A DNA stretch of 64,000 nucleotides from the NCBI GenBank assembly GCA_033675265.1, contig JAUJYZ010000691.1:1-64000 (forward strand). Direction: 5' to 3'. Made by a program: the position numbers and the translations under genes. The notes beneath the pieces are model-generated. The model searched no databases. It saw nothing but the letters and a program-made list of their open reading frames with translations, and was not told where the DNA came from. The stretch comes from Actinostola sp. cb2023. Its lineage: Eukaryota > Cnidaria > Anthozoa > Actiniaria > Actinostolidae. This document shows, piece by piece, positions 18,004 to 29,637 of the stretch (positions are counted from its first letter, which is position 1; the number at the start of each line of letters is the position of its first letter).

Positions 18004-19133
18004 TCATTCCAAGTGTCCAAGAAAAAGTTTAATTGATGATCGTGATTTGAGATCAGAGACACAACACATTTTAGTAATTCCTAAAATAGATTGACAAGAG
18101 TCAAAGTTACGGCGGCAAATGTGCTTCGCTATTCTTCCAAAGCTGTAAGCATCGGACAGAACACTTGGTGCAGTGTTTCCGCTTAGCACTTCCGGTGCTA
18201 TATGGGGATACCTGACCTTCCTCTCGCTAAGATTTTCACTTCTCTCTTTTGATTCCTGTACAGTTGATGTCAAGTTCGTACATTTACCAAAGTCTATTAT
18301 CACAGGGCACCAATTACCGCAGCGCTTTACGATCAGGACATTGTCGCCTTTCATGTCGCCATGAATGATTCCTTTGGAGTGCATGTGCACCATTGTTTTT
18401 CCTAGCATTTTAATTATATCTGGCCATATGTTAGATGGTATTTTCTTTTCCAGAACAGCCTGATTTAGGGTAGTAGGCTTGACCTCGTCTCCACAATACT
18501 CGAGAATGAGTAGTTTCTCTCCGCCTTTCTCGCACACTCCATAGAGGTACGGAAGTCCCGGGTGGTCCCCCAATTGTCTGAGTACTTCAGCTTCTCTATG
18601 GATTAAATAATTGTACTTCTTGTTTTTCATTCTCTTCACTGCAACAAATGTCGTCCTGTATTTCATCAATTTAACCTCACCAAACCGACCTTCACCAAGA
18701 ATGCAATCTTGACAATACTCCTCGAGTAAACTTGGGTCCAAGTCGAGCACTTGAGCAGCGGCATTCCTTTCTCCTGTAGGGGGTTTGGGCACATCAATCA
18801 ATTTCGTTGTTTTCACGACAGACCGGTGCCTATGTCGGGTCTCGCTGCCATCAGCATTTTGCCTGCATATGTCGAGGCCATTCTTTTCATTAAAGTATTA
18901 TCCGTTTTCTTCTTTGCTTTCATCGGTTTGCTAGCCGGCACTTGGACAACTGTCTCAGTCACGTGCGGAGTTTCCTCTAGCTCGTTTGCTGGAGTTTGAA
19001 TAACGTCTGACGTCTTGTCTGTTTTCGCAAGATTACTTTCTCTCGCCTCATGCTGCCTTCTGCGACTTCGATATTCTTTTCGTCGTTGTGATCGTCGCCC
19101 TTGTGATCTGCTGGACTTTCTTGTTGTTTCCAT
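18004..19133 (-). CDS. Protein kinase carried inside the 13.4 kb transposon
   Basis: The kinase frame covers 18004-18816 and is open upstream to about 18880. It has every core kinase element in order. Numbering from the GTG codon at 18816: Gly-rich loop GEGRFGEV (41-48), VAVK Lys 61, helix-C Glu near 75-77, catalytic HGDMKGDN (152-159; Asp 154, Asn 159, Arg of HRD replaced by Gly), DFG at 175-177, APE at 207-209, and a C lobe ending FLGHLE before the stop. An upstream frame (18813-19133) starts METTRKSSRSQGRR and is Arg/Lys-rich. It is probably the N-terminus, but the two frames differ, so either a splice or a frameshift joins them; I could not place it. Substrate unknown. It lies between the transposase and a divergent gene. 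Confidence 0.8.
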
Positions 19134-19394
19134 GATTTATTTCCAATATATAATGTTGGTCATTGCACACAAGTATAAATTGACATGTGATCTAAATTAA
19201 GGTTTCTGTCATCACCGAACCAGATTAGTTGTGCAAGAAGGGTACCATTTAGCAATTGAGTGGAATACCCTCTTACTCCTGATGACGTCAATTGAAAAAA
19301 GAGCGGGAATTTCAGTTACTTGTCTTCACAACTCAAGCGGCTTAGGATCATATTTTCTTTGTCAATTTCTCTCCGGTTTATTTTACTCTATGAA
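19134..19394. promoter_or_regulatory. Short divergent intergenic region with a CRE-like site
   Basis: About 260 bases separate the start codons of the kinase gene (minus) and the coiled-coil gene (plus). A perfect palindrome TGACGTCA lies at 19283-19290, the consensus for CREB/ATF-type factors. No clear TATA box is obvious on the plus side. A shared bidirectional promoter is inferred. Confidence 0.5.
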
Positions 19395-22300
19395 ATGATT
19401 GGGACCGATGAAAACGAGATAGGTGATGCAACTGGTGTTCAAGAGCTTAAACGAGAGCTGGAAAGCCTAAAAGAAGAAGTTAAAGCTCTCAAAGAGACGA
19501 CAGTCGAGCGCGTGAGATCGGACAGGAGGAATACAAGGAAATTGTTTAGGAATATCGACCATGGATGTTCGGTAAGTATACCAAGTAAACATTCTAATTC
19601 TACTGTATTTATTTGACCACGTAATTTCAAGTCATATGTACATAATGTACAAATTCTAATTGTGTACAAATGTTATTTGAGCGGACAGTACTATAATAAT
19701 TTCGCGCTCTTTTTAATGTATTTGATTCCCTCGCGGCACAATGCCACTAAACTCAAAAGAGTAACACAAATTCTGATTAGTGTGTTTATATATTATTCTC
19801 AAAGTAAAAGTAAACGGTTTGGTTTAATAATAATATATAAATATGTGTACATGAACAAATCAATCCCGGGGGGGGGGGGGGGGGGGGGGGGTCCAATATT
19901 GTTGGATGAATATTTAATATAATTCAGTGTTCATCACGTCATGTTTTTTGACATATCAGTAGCGGTTGCGTGACCTCAGTGACGAAAGACAAGAGAAACG
20001 TCTTGGATTGGCCCATTTTATACCACAGGCAGCCCAAGCAATGGTCTTGTATTTTAGACTATATTTTAAAAATATCCAACGTTGTTTTTGGTGTTTTTCA
20101 AACTGCATTGGGCTAGGTTTTTAGTCTTTTCTGTCTATACTGAAAAACCTAGCACAATGCAGTCTAAAAAAAACCCACCAAAAACAACGTTGGATATTAA
20201 AAAAAATATATATACCTATTTTCAACTGAAAACGTTGTCCAAATAGATAAAAGAAAAAAAAATGTCCACCCTGTAATTATAATGTCTGTAATCGTTACAC
20301 GACCATTGCTTGGGCTGCCTGTGTCTAGTTTATACCAGAGACCGTCTGGACAGATTATCTACATATGATGATTCGAATAATAGACGAGTAATTCATCTCA
20401 AAACACGTCTAAACGCGCGTGTTTTCAAACAGGTAACTCGACTCAGACGAATAATCCGTCTCTTGTATAAATTGGGCTATTGCACAATATGAGAATGCGT
20501 AGAAAATTTAATATAATTTATTTTATTTATTATATTCTAGAAAGCTGTTCGCCAAACATACGATAACCTTTGCAAAAACGACGACTTCCAGGATTGGAAT
20601 TTAGATGAAGGGTATTTAATTAATGACCACCCTATTTTTGTCCGCATTTGAGTGGAACTGCATTTCATTTCATTTCATTTCTAATACCTCTAATCCATTT
20701 GACGACAGATAAGCTAGTGGAAGAGGTTCTGCTCTCGACGGGCCATTCGTCCTCGAGCGAGTAGCTAGTCGGTGCGGTTAGCCGTCTTCGAGCGGCTGAT
20801 AGCATTTGAGTAGGACTGCATTCCATGCTTTTCATTTCATTATTTCATTTCCAATAACTCTAATCCATTTGACGACAGATTTGAGTGGGACTGCATTCCT
20901 TAATAGATGATTTAAAGGGAATTTACGGCTCTTTATTTAACGGGCCAGATAGAAGCTTGGCGGTTTATGTAGAGATGTCCTTGAACCATTTATGTTTTCT
21001 GAATGGCAACGCTGTTAGCTCCTTTCCTATGTTTTCATTTTTTTAAATAGATTTTACTCAGACCACAACAGAAAGATTTCACGAACCATAAGAAGGGAAG
21101 TTAGAGGGTCATACGATTCAAAACTCTTGGAAAACCGCGGTTTTAAAAGGTACGTTCGTTTCTTTGCTTTTTTTGTGTGTATTAATTACCAGTGCCTGCT
21201 CATTACAACTACTGAACTGCATTTTCATGCCCACCGGACGCCGTCCCGTCCCTTTTCTTTGTTTTTTTTTTTTTTCCTTCCTTCCTTCCTTCCTTCCTTC
21301 CTTCCTTCCTTCCTTCCTTCCTTCCTTCCTTCCTTCCTTCCTTCCTTCCTTCCTTCCTTTCTTCTTCCTTCCTTCCTTCCTCCTTCCTTCCTTCCTTCCT
21401 TCCTTCCTTCCTTCCTTCCTTCCTTCCTTCCTTAATCCTTAATTCCTTCCTTCCTTAATTCCTTAATTCCTTAATTCCTTCCTTCCTAATTCCTTCCTTC
21501 CTTTCTTCCTTCCTTCCTTAATTCCTTCCTTCCTTAATTCCTTCCTTCCTTAATTCCTTCCTTCCTTAATTCCTTCCTTCCTTAATTCCTTCCTTCCTTA
21601 ATTCCTTCCTTCCTTAATTCCTTCCTTCCTTAATTCCTTCCTTCCTTAATTCCTTCCTTCCTTAATTCCTTCCTTCCTTAATTCCTTCCTTCCTTAATTC
21701 CTTCCTTCCTTAATTCCTTCCTTCCTTAATTAATTAATCCTTCCTTCCTTTCTCTGTGTCTTTCTTTCATTCTCTCTTTCTTTCTTCTCTCTCTCTCTTT
21801 CTTTTCTTTCTCTCTCTCTGAGTCAAATAAAGTTCACGCATTCATCATTTATTGTGTCAGATTCAATCCATAGATACTGGAAGTCAAAAAGAGATGACCA
21901 AACAAGAAGAAAAACAAAAACGTTTGAAAAGCACCGAAGCACTCTGAGAAAACAGCAAAGAATTAAAAGGGTTAGGAAGTAAAAAGTTCACATTATGTGT
22001 AGCACAGACAGCCTATGAAACCATCAATTTTCTAGCTAGCTGCGGTTTTAAAGATCTGCAGATAAAACGTACAGTCAATGCTTATTTTGTAATTTCCTTT
22101 TCATTTTTGGCATTCTCGCGCTGCTGCATGGATAAATGTTTGACCTATCTCGGTACTTTCATCGTCTACAGTTGTGATTTTCGATCGACTTTTCATGCTA
22201 TCACAGTACCAATGTTCATTGACAGCAAAAAAGTAGGCGCCACAAACTTTGTGAGCCCCATGCACCTATTCTATGGCCAAAGTACCTCCAGCGTCATCCG

Positions 22301-22796
22301 GTTTCTAAAAATAGACCAACCGGGAATTTTGATGGCATGCGCATCATGGACAGATTCCCTCTATTAGTTATACTCTCTTGTTTCCATTGAATATAGAAGC
22401 AGTACTGATATCGATTCTCTCTTTTCTTCATTGTTTGCAGAAACTGGCAAGAAGGTGCAAGGTCATCGAAAAGGCCGACCTGTCTCTCCCCCTGACAGGG
22501 AAAAAGCTAAGGAAATATTTCTCTCGAAATATGCTGCTGAGTGTATATCCAGTGAGGACAGCTGCGAAGAGGAGGACCTGGAGCCTGGACCAGGCCCCAG
22601 GCCACGTAAAGTACGCAGATTGGCCTGGGAGCGTACAAAATTGTATAATATTAAGCAAAAGTTGGACAACTATACAAGGGATACATTAAAACCAGCGCAA
22701 AGAAGATTGACTGCTCGAATTTTAATTGCCGATACGAAATCTGAACGTCCAAAGCCCAAAAGTGTACCCAGCTGGGCTGCTAAAGATCAAGTATAA
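19395..22796 (+). CDS. Coiled-coil/basic protein, five exons, transposon passenger or accessory
   Basis: Proposed exons are 19395-19571, 20543-20613 (approximate end), about 21051-21149, 21874-~21970 and 22441 or 22453-22796. The ATG at 19395 begins MIGTDENEIG. Exon 1 carries a heptad-like ELKRELESLKEEVKALKE coiled coil and ends at GTAAGT. Exon 2 encodes AVRQTYDNLCKNDDFQDW. Exon 3 encodes FYSDHNRKISRTIRREV and exon 4 RYWKSKRDDQTRRKTKTF, both very basic. Exon 5 has KGRPVSPPDREKAKEIFLSK, an acidic SSEDSCEEEDLE stretch, and a tail with RPKPKSVPSWA before TAA. The phases of exons 1-4 agree; the exon 4-5 joint is uncertain. I recall similar small proteins in cnidarian and sponge genomes, some labelled C14orf93-like. 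Function unknown; DNA binding with the transposase is plausible. Confidence 0.65.
19866..19890. repeat. Poly-G run
   Basis: An uninterrupted run of about 24 G in the first intron of the coiled-coil gene. Its length is likely to be unstable or misassembled. Confidence 0.9.
20025..20328. mobile_element. CACAGG-ended palindromic MITE with 8 bp flanking duplication
   Basis: The left end CACAGGCAGCCCAAGC pairs perfectly with the inverted right end over about 23 bases. Internal arms (ATCCAACGTTGTTTTTGGTG and its inverse) make it largely fold-back. TTTATACC occurs at 20017-20024 and again at 20329-20336, after an extra TCTAG on the right. It lies in intron 1 of the coiled-coil gene. Confidence 0.8.
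20648..20900. repeat. Direct duplication in an intron of the coiled-coil gene
   Basis: The phrase TTTGAGT-GGACTGCATT followed by CATTTCATTTC and CTCTAATCCATTTGACGACAG occurs at about 20648-20710 and again at about 20811-20880, with the first phrase starting a third time. Confidence 0.7.
21272..21760. repeat. (TTCC)n and TTAATTCC microsatellite
   Basis: A TTCC tract that changes into a higher-order TTAATTCCTTCC repeat and ends in CTCTCT/TTTC sequence. It fills most of the intron before exon 4 of the coiled-coil gene. Confidence 0.95.
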
Positions 22797-23123
22797 TCCA
22801 TGTGAAACGCGCGAATGATCATTTTCTATGTTGTATTTTTATTGAACTCTGTCAATTACCACAAACATGAATAAATTGATTAAATAATGATTACAAAATA
22901 ATATTCGTGTCTTTATTTTTTTAGCATTTGTTGTGGAATCAAAATGCTTGCCTTTTCACAAAGACAAAGGCAGAAAAAGAAGAAATATTTGATTAATTTA
23001 AACTATTGTGGGAGGGAGGGGGGATTGCCAAAAAATGATTATCAAGCCATATTAGTGCATATATCATTTATATTAATCGCGGTTCTCTGAATTTCTAGTG
23101 AAAAATTAGATCTGACAAAAACG
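22797..23123. other. 3' flank of the coiled-coil gene, no further gene
   Basis: AT-rich DNA with AATAAA-like sequence soon after the stop (ATGAATAAATTG at about 22868). Nothing else recognised. Confidence 0.45.
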
Positions 23124-23345
23124 TGAAATTCCGACTCGGAAATTCATGATTCCGATACTCCGTAAATGTATGACGGAAACAAGGTGTCATTTTTGTTCGT
23201 TTCCGACGTATAAGTGTCGTCGGAAATCTGACGTAAACGCACATATAAGACCACGTAAACGCAAGAATAAGATGTCCGTAATTTCACATTTCCGTTGCGT
23301 TTCAGTCGAATTTCAGTCGCCGGAAATCTTTCGTTTCGTCCAGCT
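23124..23345. repeat. Right subterminal TTCCG/CGGAA repeat zone
   Basis: Mirror of the left zone: many TTTCCG, CGGAAA and ACGTAAACGCA motifs within about 220 bases, ending some 110 bases before the right inverted repeat. Confidence 0.7.
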
Positions 23346-23649
23346 GTTTCTTGTTCACTCTTGATCATATACATACACATATAAGGTAAAATATATTATT
23401 TTAAAGCGAAAATTTGAAAATTTGTGCAGATTCTATTGTTTAAATACTCAATTGTGATTGGATAATTTGTATGAAAATTTGTTTGGGTGGCCTTGGTTGG
23501 TGTAGTCACACTGTAACTGTTGAAGTTATACGTGGTGGATATATTACTTGACATTTCTTTCATAACATTCACAGCATTAACATTTTTGATGATCGACTAG
23601 TTAATCCAGAGCGATGGGTTTTGCAAGGTATTCGGACCAGCGTTGGCGG

Positions 23650-26230
23650 TGAGTTGTCAAAATATATGTGTGTGTGGGGGGGTTATGGCAGGGCGTTTGT
23701 TAAGGGGGGGAGGTGGGGTTGGGGTTAGTTTACGGTTAGTGTGGGATAGAGGTGATGGGAGAAGGGGAGTTTTGATCTGTTGGGGATGATGTTAGAAAAT
23801 GGGCTGGAGAGAAAGGTGGAATAGCGATTAATTAGATGGAAGGCTCGTATATGGAGTGGAAGGTGAAAAAGAAACGAGAAAGATTAGGGTGATGTTCACG
23901 GGAGAGGGGCTATGTGGAATGGATGAGAGTGGATTACAGGGAAGGGGAGAGCATGTAGGGAAGGAGGGCTGGGATGTGGGGGAGGGGGGGGGATTTGTAT
24001 ATGGATGAGGGTGGGAATTTAAGGTTGAGGGGCTGGGGGAGAGGAAGGGGGAGAGAGAGTAGAAGAGGAGGGATGGGAGGGGAGTGTGAATTTAGAGTTT
24101 TTTTTTTGGAGAGGGAAAGTTAGAATGGTGGGCTGGGATATGGAAGAACAGGAGAGATGAGGAGTGAAGGTAAGAAGGTAAGTTGAATGTGAGAGTTTGA
24201 ACTGGAGGGGGTGAAAGGAGAGAAAGTGAAGTGGAGGAATCTGCTGGGGATGTTAGAAAGGGGCTAGAGAGAATGGGGGAATGGAGAATAGTAAGATGGG
24301 AGGCTTGGATATAGAGTAGAAGGTGAAAAGAGAGAGAGAAAGGGGGGGGGGGGGGGAATAAGGGTGACATTCGTGAGGGAGGGCAGTGGGATATGGGAAA
24401 TGGATGAGAGTGTAGGTTTATGGGAAGGGGGAGAGAATGGGTATGGCTGAGGGTGGAATTTTAAGGGTGAGGGGCTGGGGGAGAGGAAGGGGGAGAGAGA
24501 GTTATTGAGGAGGGCCAGAAAATCAGAAGAGAGATGGATGATAAAGCAAAAGAGAAAGAAGTGAAATGTAAGTGGAAAAACCGGAGTGGCAAGTGGAGAA
24601 ATGGATGGTGAAATAGAAGAGAAAGATGGAAGAAGTGGAATGTTTGAAGATGAACTAGTATGAAGTCTAAAGAAGGATGTTGGAAATAAAGAGAAGGAAG
24701 ATGAGTGTAATGTATGTAGAAAAATAGAGTGACAAGAGTAAAAAATGATATAGAATGAAGTGGAATGTGTGTAGAGAAACTGGAGTGACAGGAGGAGAAA
24801 TGGATGATAGAAAAGAAGAAAAGATGAGAAAAAAAGGAGAGAAGGAAGAGAGAACTGGAATTTAATAAGTTGAAAAAGTGGGGTGACAAGAGAAGTGGAT
24901 GATGGAAAAGAAGAAAAGGGAGAGAGATGTGGAATGTAAGTAGAGAAAATGGAGTGACGAGGAGATGTGGATGATAGAAAAAAAAACTTATTTAAACTTG
25001 TCACTATATTTTATACTTACATTTCACTTCTCTCTTTCGCCCCCCTATATTTCAACAGACATTCCACTTCTTTCTTTCATCTCTTTATATCTACCATCCA
25101 TTTTTCTATACTCATAACTTCATTAATCCACTTACATTCCACTTTTCTCTTCCTTCTCTTCTTTCCATCATCCATTTCTCCACTTGCCACCATATATATC
25201 TACATACTTTCCACTTCTTTCTTTCTTCTATCATCCATTTCTCCACTTGTCACCCTAGATTTTCTACATCTATTCCACTTCTTTCTCTCTTTTCTTCAAT
25301 TCTATCATCCATTTCTCCATTTGTCACTCCATTTTTTATACTTACATCCCACTTCTCTCTCTTTTCTTCTTTTCAAACATCCAGCATGTTCACCCCTTAC
25401 ATCCCATTCTTCTTCTCTTTTCTTCTTTTCTCTCTGTCCAACACAAAAAAAAAAAAAAACACAAATTACTGCATCTGTCACCTTATTTTTTATACTTACA
25501 ATCCCCTTCTATCTTTCATCTAATATCCTTCGTCCATTTCTCTGTCACTTTAGCTATTCCACATACTTTCCACTTCCCTCTTCTCTTCATTTCAAACATC
25601 CATCTCTCTACCTGTCACTCTATTTTTTCCACTCACATTCCACTTCTTTCATTCTTCTCCTCTTTTCTATCATCCATATCTATATCCGTCACTTGATACA
25701 TATCTATATCTGTCACTATATCCGCTTACTTTCCATCTCTTTCTTCTTTCTCCATCCTTTCTACCATCCATTTTTCTCTGCATCTCCACATCCATTCCAC
25801 CCATCTCTCCCTTTACCCCACCTTCTTTATTCCTCCCCTTTTTTATTCCTTTTTTTCCCTCCTGAAAAAACTTCACCTTCCCTCCACTTCACCCCCCTTG
25901 AATAACTCCCTCCATCCCCAACACCCACCCTCAATGCACCTACTTCCCTTCACCCCCCATTTCTCCTTTTCTTCCATTTCAACTTGCAAACCTCCCCTCC
26001 CCCCTACACTCTCAACACTCTCTCCCCATTCCTCCCCCACAGCCCCTCACCCACTAATCACACCCTCATCCATTCGCTTCCTCCCCTATATCCCTACATT
26101 TTATCCCCCCATAAATTTACACTCTCTTCCAGTTCCCATATCCCATTGCCCCCTCCCCCGTGAACATCACTCCTATCCTTCTCCCTTCACCTCCACCCCA
26201 AAAACACACACAAACCTTGACTACCCACCA
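23650..26230. repeat. Purine-rich then pyrimidine-rich minisatellite arms
   Basis: From 23.65 to about 24.98 kb the plus strand is G/A-rich, with a recurring ~70 base unit (GGAATGTAAGTAGAGAAA, GGAGTGACAAG, AGAAATGGATGATAGAAAAG). From about 25.0 to 26.23 kb the complementary pyrimidine-rich unit recurs (CACTTCTTTC, CTATCATCCATTTCTCC, CACTTGTCACCC). The two blocks form an imperfect giant palindrome centred near 25 kb. The long Ser/Pro/His-rich frames on both strands are composition artefacts. Confidence 0.8.
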
Positions 26231-26289
26231 CCAATGCTGGTCCAAATACCTTGCAAAACCTTTCGCTCTGGACTAACCAGTCGATAATC

Positions 26290-27360
26290 CTAAATCCCCA
26301 TTAAAAAAATAAGTTATTCTTAAGGTGACTCAAAGTAGTTTTTTACTGACCACACTTACACTTTTCATTTGGCGAATTGATGGACTTATCCTAGACCGAT
26401 CAAAACGACTTTTGCACCGATTATCGGGCAAAGATGGAAATTTAGAATTATGTCAATTTCAGCTCGATCGAAGTTTCCTTGGCAACGATAAACAAAGAAC
26501 GTTGAAATCAGGTTTTCTAAAATATCCCAAGATTTCGATGAGCTCTAGACAAGCGACTATGTGCATGATAAACTACATACTAAGGCAAAGTATCTGAGAC
26601 AGAATTCAAACTTTTTGATCAGAGCGATTTTGAATAATTTGCATAAACATTCTTTATGCAAATTATTCAAAATCGCTCTGATCAAAAAGTTTGAATTCTA
26701 TCTCAGATACTTTGACTGAGTATGTAGTTTATCATGCACATAGTCGCTTGTCTAGAGCTCATCGAAATCTTGAGATATTTTAGAAAAACTGATTTCAACG
26801 ATCTTTGTTTTTCTTTGTTTATCGTTGCCAAGGAAAGTTCGATCAAGCTGAAATTGATATAATTCTAAATTTCCATCTTTGCCCGATAACTGGTACAAAA
26901 GTCAGGGGGTTGTAGCTATGTTTTCCCTTAGCTATTTCGTTCACAAATATATTCTATTCTTTCTCTGCCTTGAAAAAATGAACTGGAAAGTTTTATACCA
27001 GGGGAAAAAAATGAACTACATTAACATATTCATTGTATCGTATTGTATGGTATATCTAGGTATGTGTGGCCAGTTTGGTAGTTTTGGTAGGGTTTCCAGG
27101 CCTGTTTTTTTCGCTTTCACCCAGTTTGATCCCTAAAAAAGTAAACCGGGGAAAAAAATTAAACCACAACATATATATACAGTATAACCAACATTATTGA
27201 AGAGCATGTAAAATGGTACCCTGGGTACCAGAGACCCTTATTTTTAATCTCTCAAGCCGTAGGTGTTCTTGTAGAGCTTAGGGTAGTCAAAAGGCATTTA
27301 TGATAATGAACATCAACATCTATGACTTTAATTCACAAAGTTGGCCCATAACGTGAATGT
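26290..27360. mobile_element. Extra segment in the right arm containing a near-perfect hairpin
   Basis: This stretch has no partner in the left arm, so it was probably inserted. Its core (26408-26903) is an inverted repeat with arms of about 240 bases and a loop of only a few bases near 26645 (TTTGCATAAA-CATTC-TTTATGCAAA). The arms differ by only a few substitutions and a short insertion. The rest (26904-27360) is non-coding as far as I can see. Confidence 0.7.
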
Positions 27361-28265
27361 TAATATGTTAATGTTGTGAATGTTCTGAAAGAAATGTCAA
27401 GTAATATATCCACCACGTATAACTTCAACAGTTAATAATTCTTCGAGAAATTCAAAGTTAAAGTTTGCTAAATTTTATGGTAATATTAGCATCAGATTTC
27501 AAAAGCACGTTCCATTCCCGGGGGAGTACTCCCTATATATATTTTCCCCAAAGTACCACCCCCCACCAACCCCCCAACAAGGAGGGGAAGGGGGTTCCAT
27601 TGTGTTTGTCTCATGAATTATAATTAGTCTGAAAGATGTTGCTCAAGTCAAATGTTGTTGTTTACAGTAATACAGGCTTCATTTTAATAGGTCTTTAACA
27701 GATGGGTGTTTGTCTTGTCATTTTTACAAGCAATGCAATGTGTACTATTAATAAAGCTTTATAATAAAAGCTTAATAACCATAACCAAAATTTCCACTAT
27801 AAGACTTTAATAGTGCATGGATTTTCAATTAAATACATGGGTTTATCCATTATCATAGTAAAAGACTACTTACATTTTCGTTGTTTCCATGACTTGTCCA
27901 AGAATCAAGTTTGGGTTATGGAAACTAAATCGTTCCTTGTCGTAGAGACTTGATTCCATAACTCAAACTGCCCTCGATAGTTCGAAATTTTCGTCGTTAA
28001 AGCTTCGCTGAGTAGATGTAGACAGCATAAACACATTTGGATGACATTTTAAAGAGTTGTAGAGAGAATTCAAGCAGAGAACCGACCGATATAAAGAAGA
28101 TTGATTCCACAAACGTAGACATCTTGAAAATACGTAACGCCAAACTTCGTTACGTCTACGGCCGACGTCTCATTATGCAAACTCGTTCCCAGACTGCTAT
28201 CGATCAAGGGCGGTTTGGGTTATGGAAACTAGCCTTTACCATATAGGTTACACTACCGATGTATA

Positions 28266-28796
28266 TACTCTAAGCTTGAATCATCATCCAACATGGCGCC
28301 GCTTACAAACACACTGGAATATTTGGAAACTTCGTTCGCCCATAGCTCGGTAAAGAAATGCTCTAGTGCTCCAAGATTTGGCCCAGAGGTGTTATTTTGA
28401 TAGCTCTACAAACACATTAGCATTTTATTTTATTTGGCAAAGGAAATAATATTTCGAAATTTGGTTGCACACGAAGAATACAGATGAAACCCGAACTGGC
28501 AATAATTGAATAACTCCCACAGATATCACTCTAATTTTACAAAACCTTTAGAATGAACCCAATGCCTCACTCAGTACCCAGACCAAGCACGAGTTGTTAT
28601 TTATCTGTGCATGTCTGGGGGAGGGGTTAAAATTTATTATATATTAATCCGATGATCAATATCCACACTGATAAAACAGTTGTTTGAGCTCTCAACTTCA
28701 CAAAATGAACAAGGTTAGTTATCTAGAATATTTGTGGTTTACTTTTAGGCATAGTTATATTATTAGGACTGTTAGGATCCGCTATAGTCTAGTTAA
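28266..28796. other. Non-coding stretch
   Basis: No supported gene or repeat pair. The sequence includes CATGGCGCCGC near 28292, which resembles a start context but leads to no long frame. Confidence 0.4.
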
Positions 28797-29298
28797 AGTG
28801 CTACTATGATGACATTTTCCGAAGTTGATGTTTTTGCATTTTTAGTATCCTGGTAGTATGTTTATTAATATATTATTCAAACTGGTTCCTGGCCGGTGAC
28901 TTATTGTACAATATAAGTGACGTCAGTTTTCTCAACATCGTTCGTCGCAAATTCGTCGTAATCGGCTAATTTACACGCATCAACACTGCGATTTTTTGGC
29001 GATTCAAGACACTGTTTCATGTTCAAATGTTTTAATCATAATTAAACTAAAAATACAGTGCAGCGAGCCGTGCAGCGACGCGTTCACATTGAGAAACTGA
29101 CGTCACAGTCTATTGTTCGCAGGAACACGATTTAGTAATGGCGGGCATATTTTTGCCTGTTTTGAGAGTCCAATATTTCACTCCTTTATCCTTCTATTGA
29201 CTTAAAAACAACTAAAACTGCTATCTTGGAGCTTAATAGACTATTTTACGAATAAATCATTTCTTTAGCAATGGTACGAATTTCGTCATAGTAGCACT
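28797..29298. mobile_element. TTAA-flanked MITE, AGTGCTACT family, copy 1
   Basis: A 502 bp element with ends AGTGCTACTATGATGAC and, inverted, AGTGCTACTATGACGAA, flanked on both sides by TTAA. TTAA duplication is typical of piggyBac and Kolobok-type transposases. It is related to the element at 37338. Confidence 0.8.
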
Positions 29299-29637
29299 TT
29301 AAGTGTTCAACCTTTAGGCGGCGTTGTTAATTTCAAAGTCTCTGAAACTTGAATTTTTGCTTAACTTTGAGCCGAATAATTCTCAAATACACAAACCATT
29401 TATCATTTGAAACAACACTCTCTCATCTTTTTAATTCTGCAAGCTTGATGGATTCCGTTGTATCGCACATAGCTAAAATTGTATTTATTTGGAGGCTACT
29501 TTTAGAGTGAGAAAATGATATTGTATGGTCAATAGGAAAATTAATACATATTCGTTATAAATTTCAACTTCCATTAAAACTTTCAATGATGACAGTAGAA
29601 TACACTCAGATGATGAGCAAAACGAATATGATATACA

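Noticed and set aside
21127..21442. Pro/Ser/Phe/Leu frames of 92-102 codons
   Set aside because: Translation of the (TTCC)n tract; only the first few residues belong to exon 3 of the coiled-coil gene.
24264..25905. Long Ser/Pro/His-rich frames on both strands (246 and 312 codons)
   Set aside because: They follow entirely from the purine/pyrimidine minisatellite, have no domain and overlap the palindrome centre.
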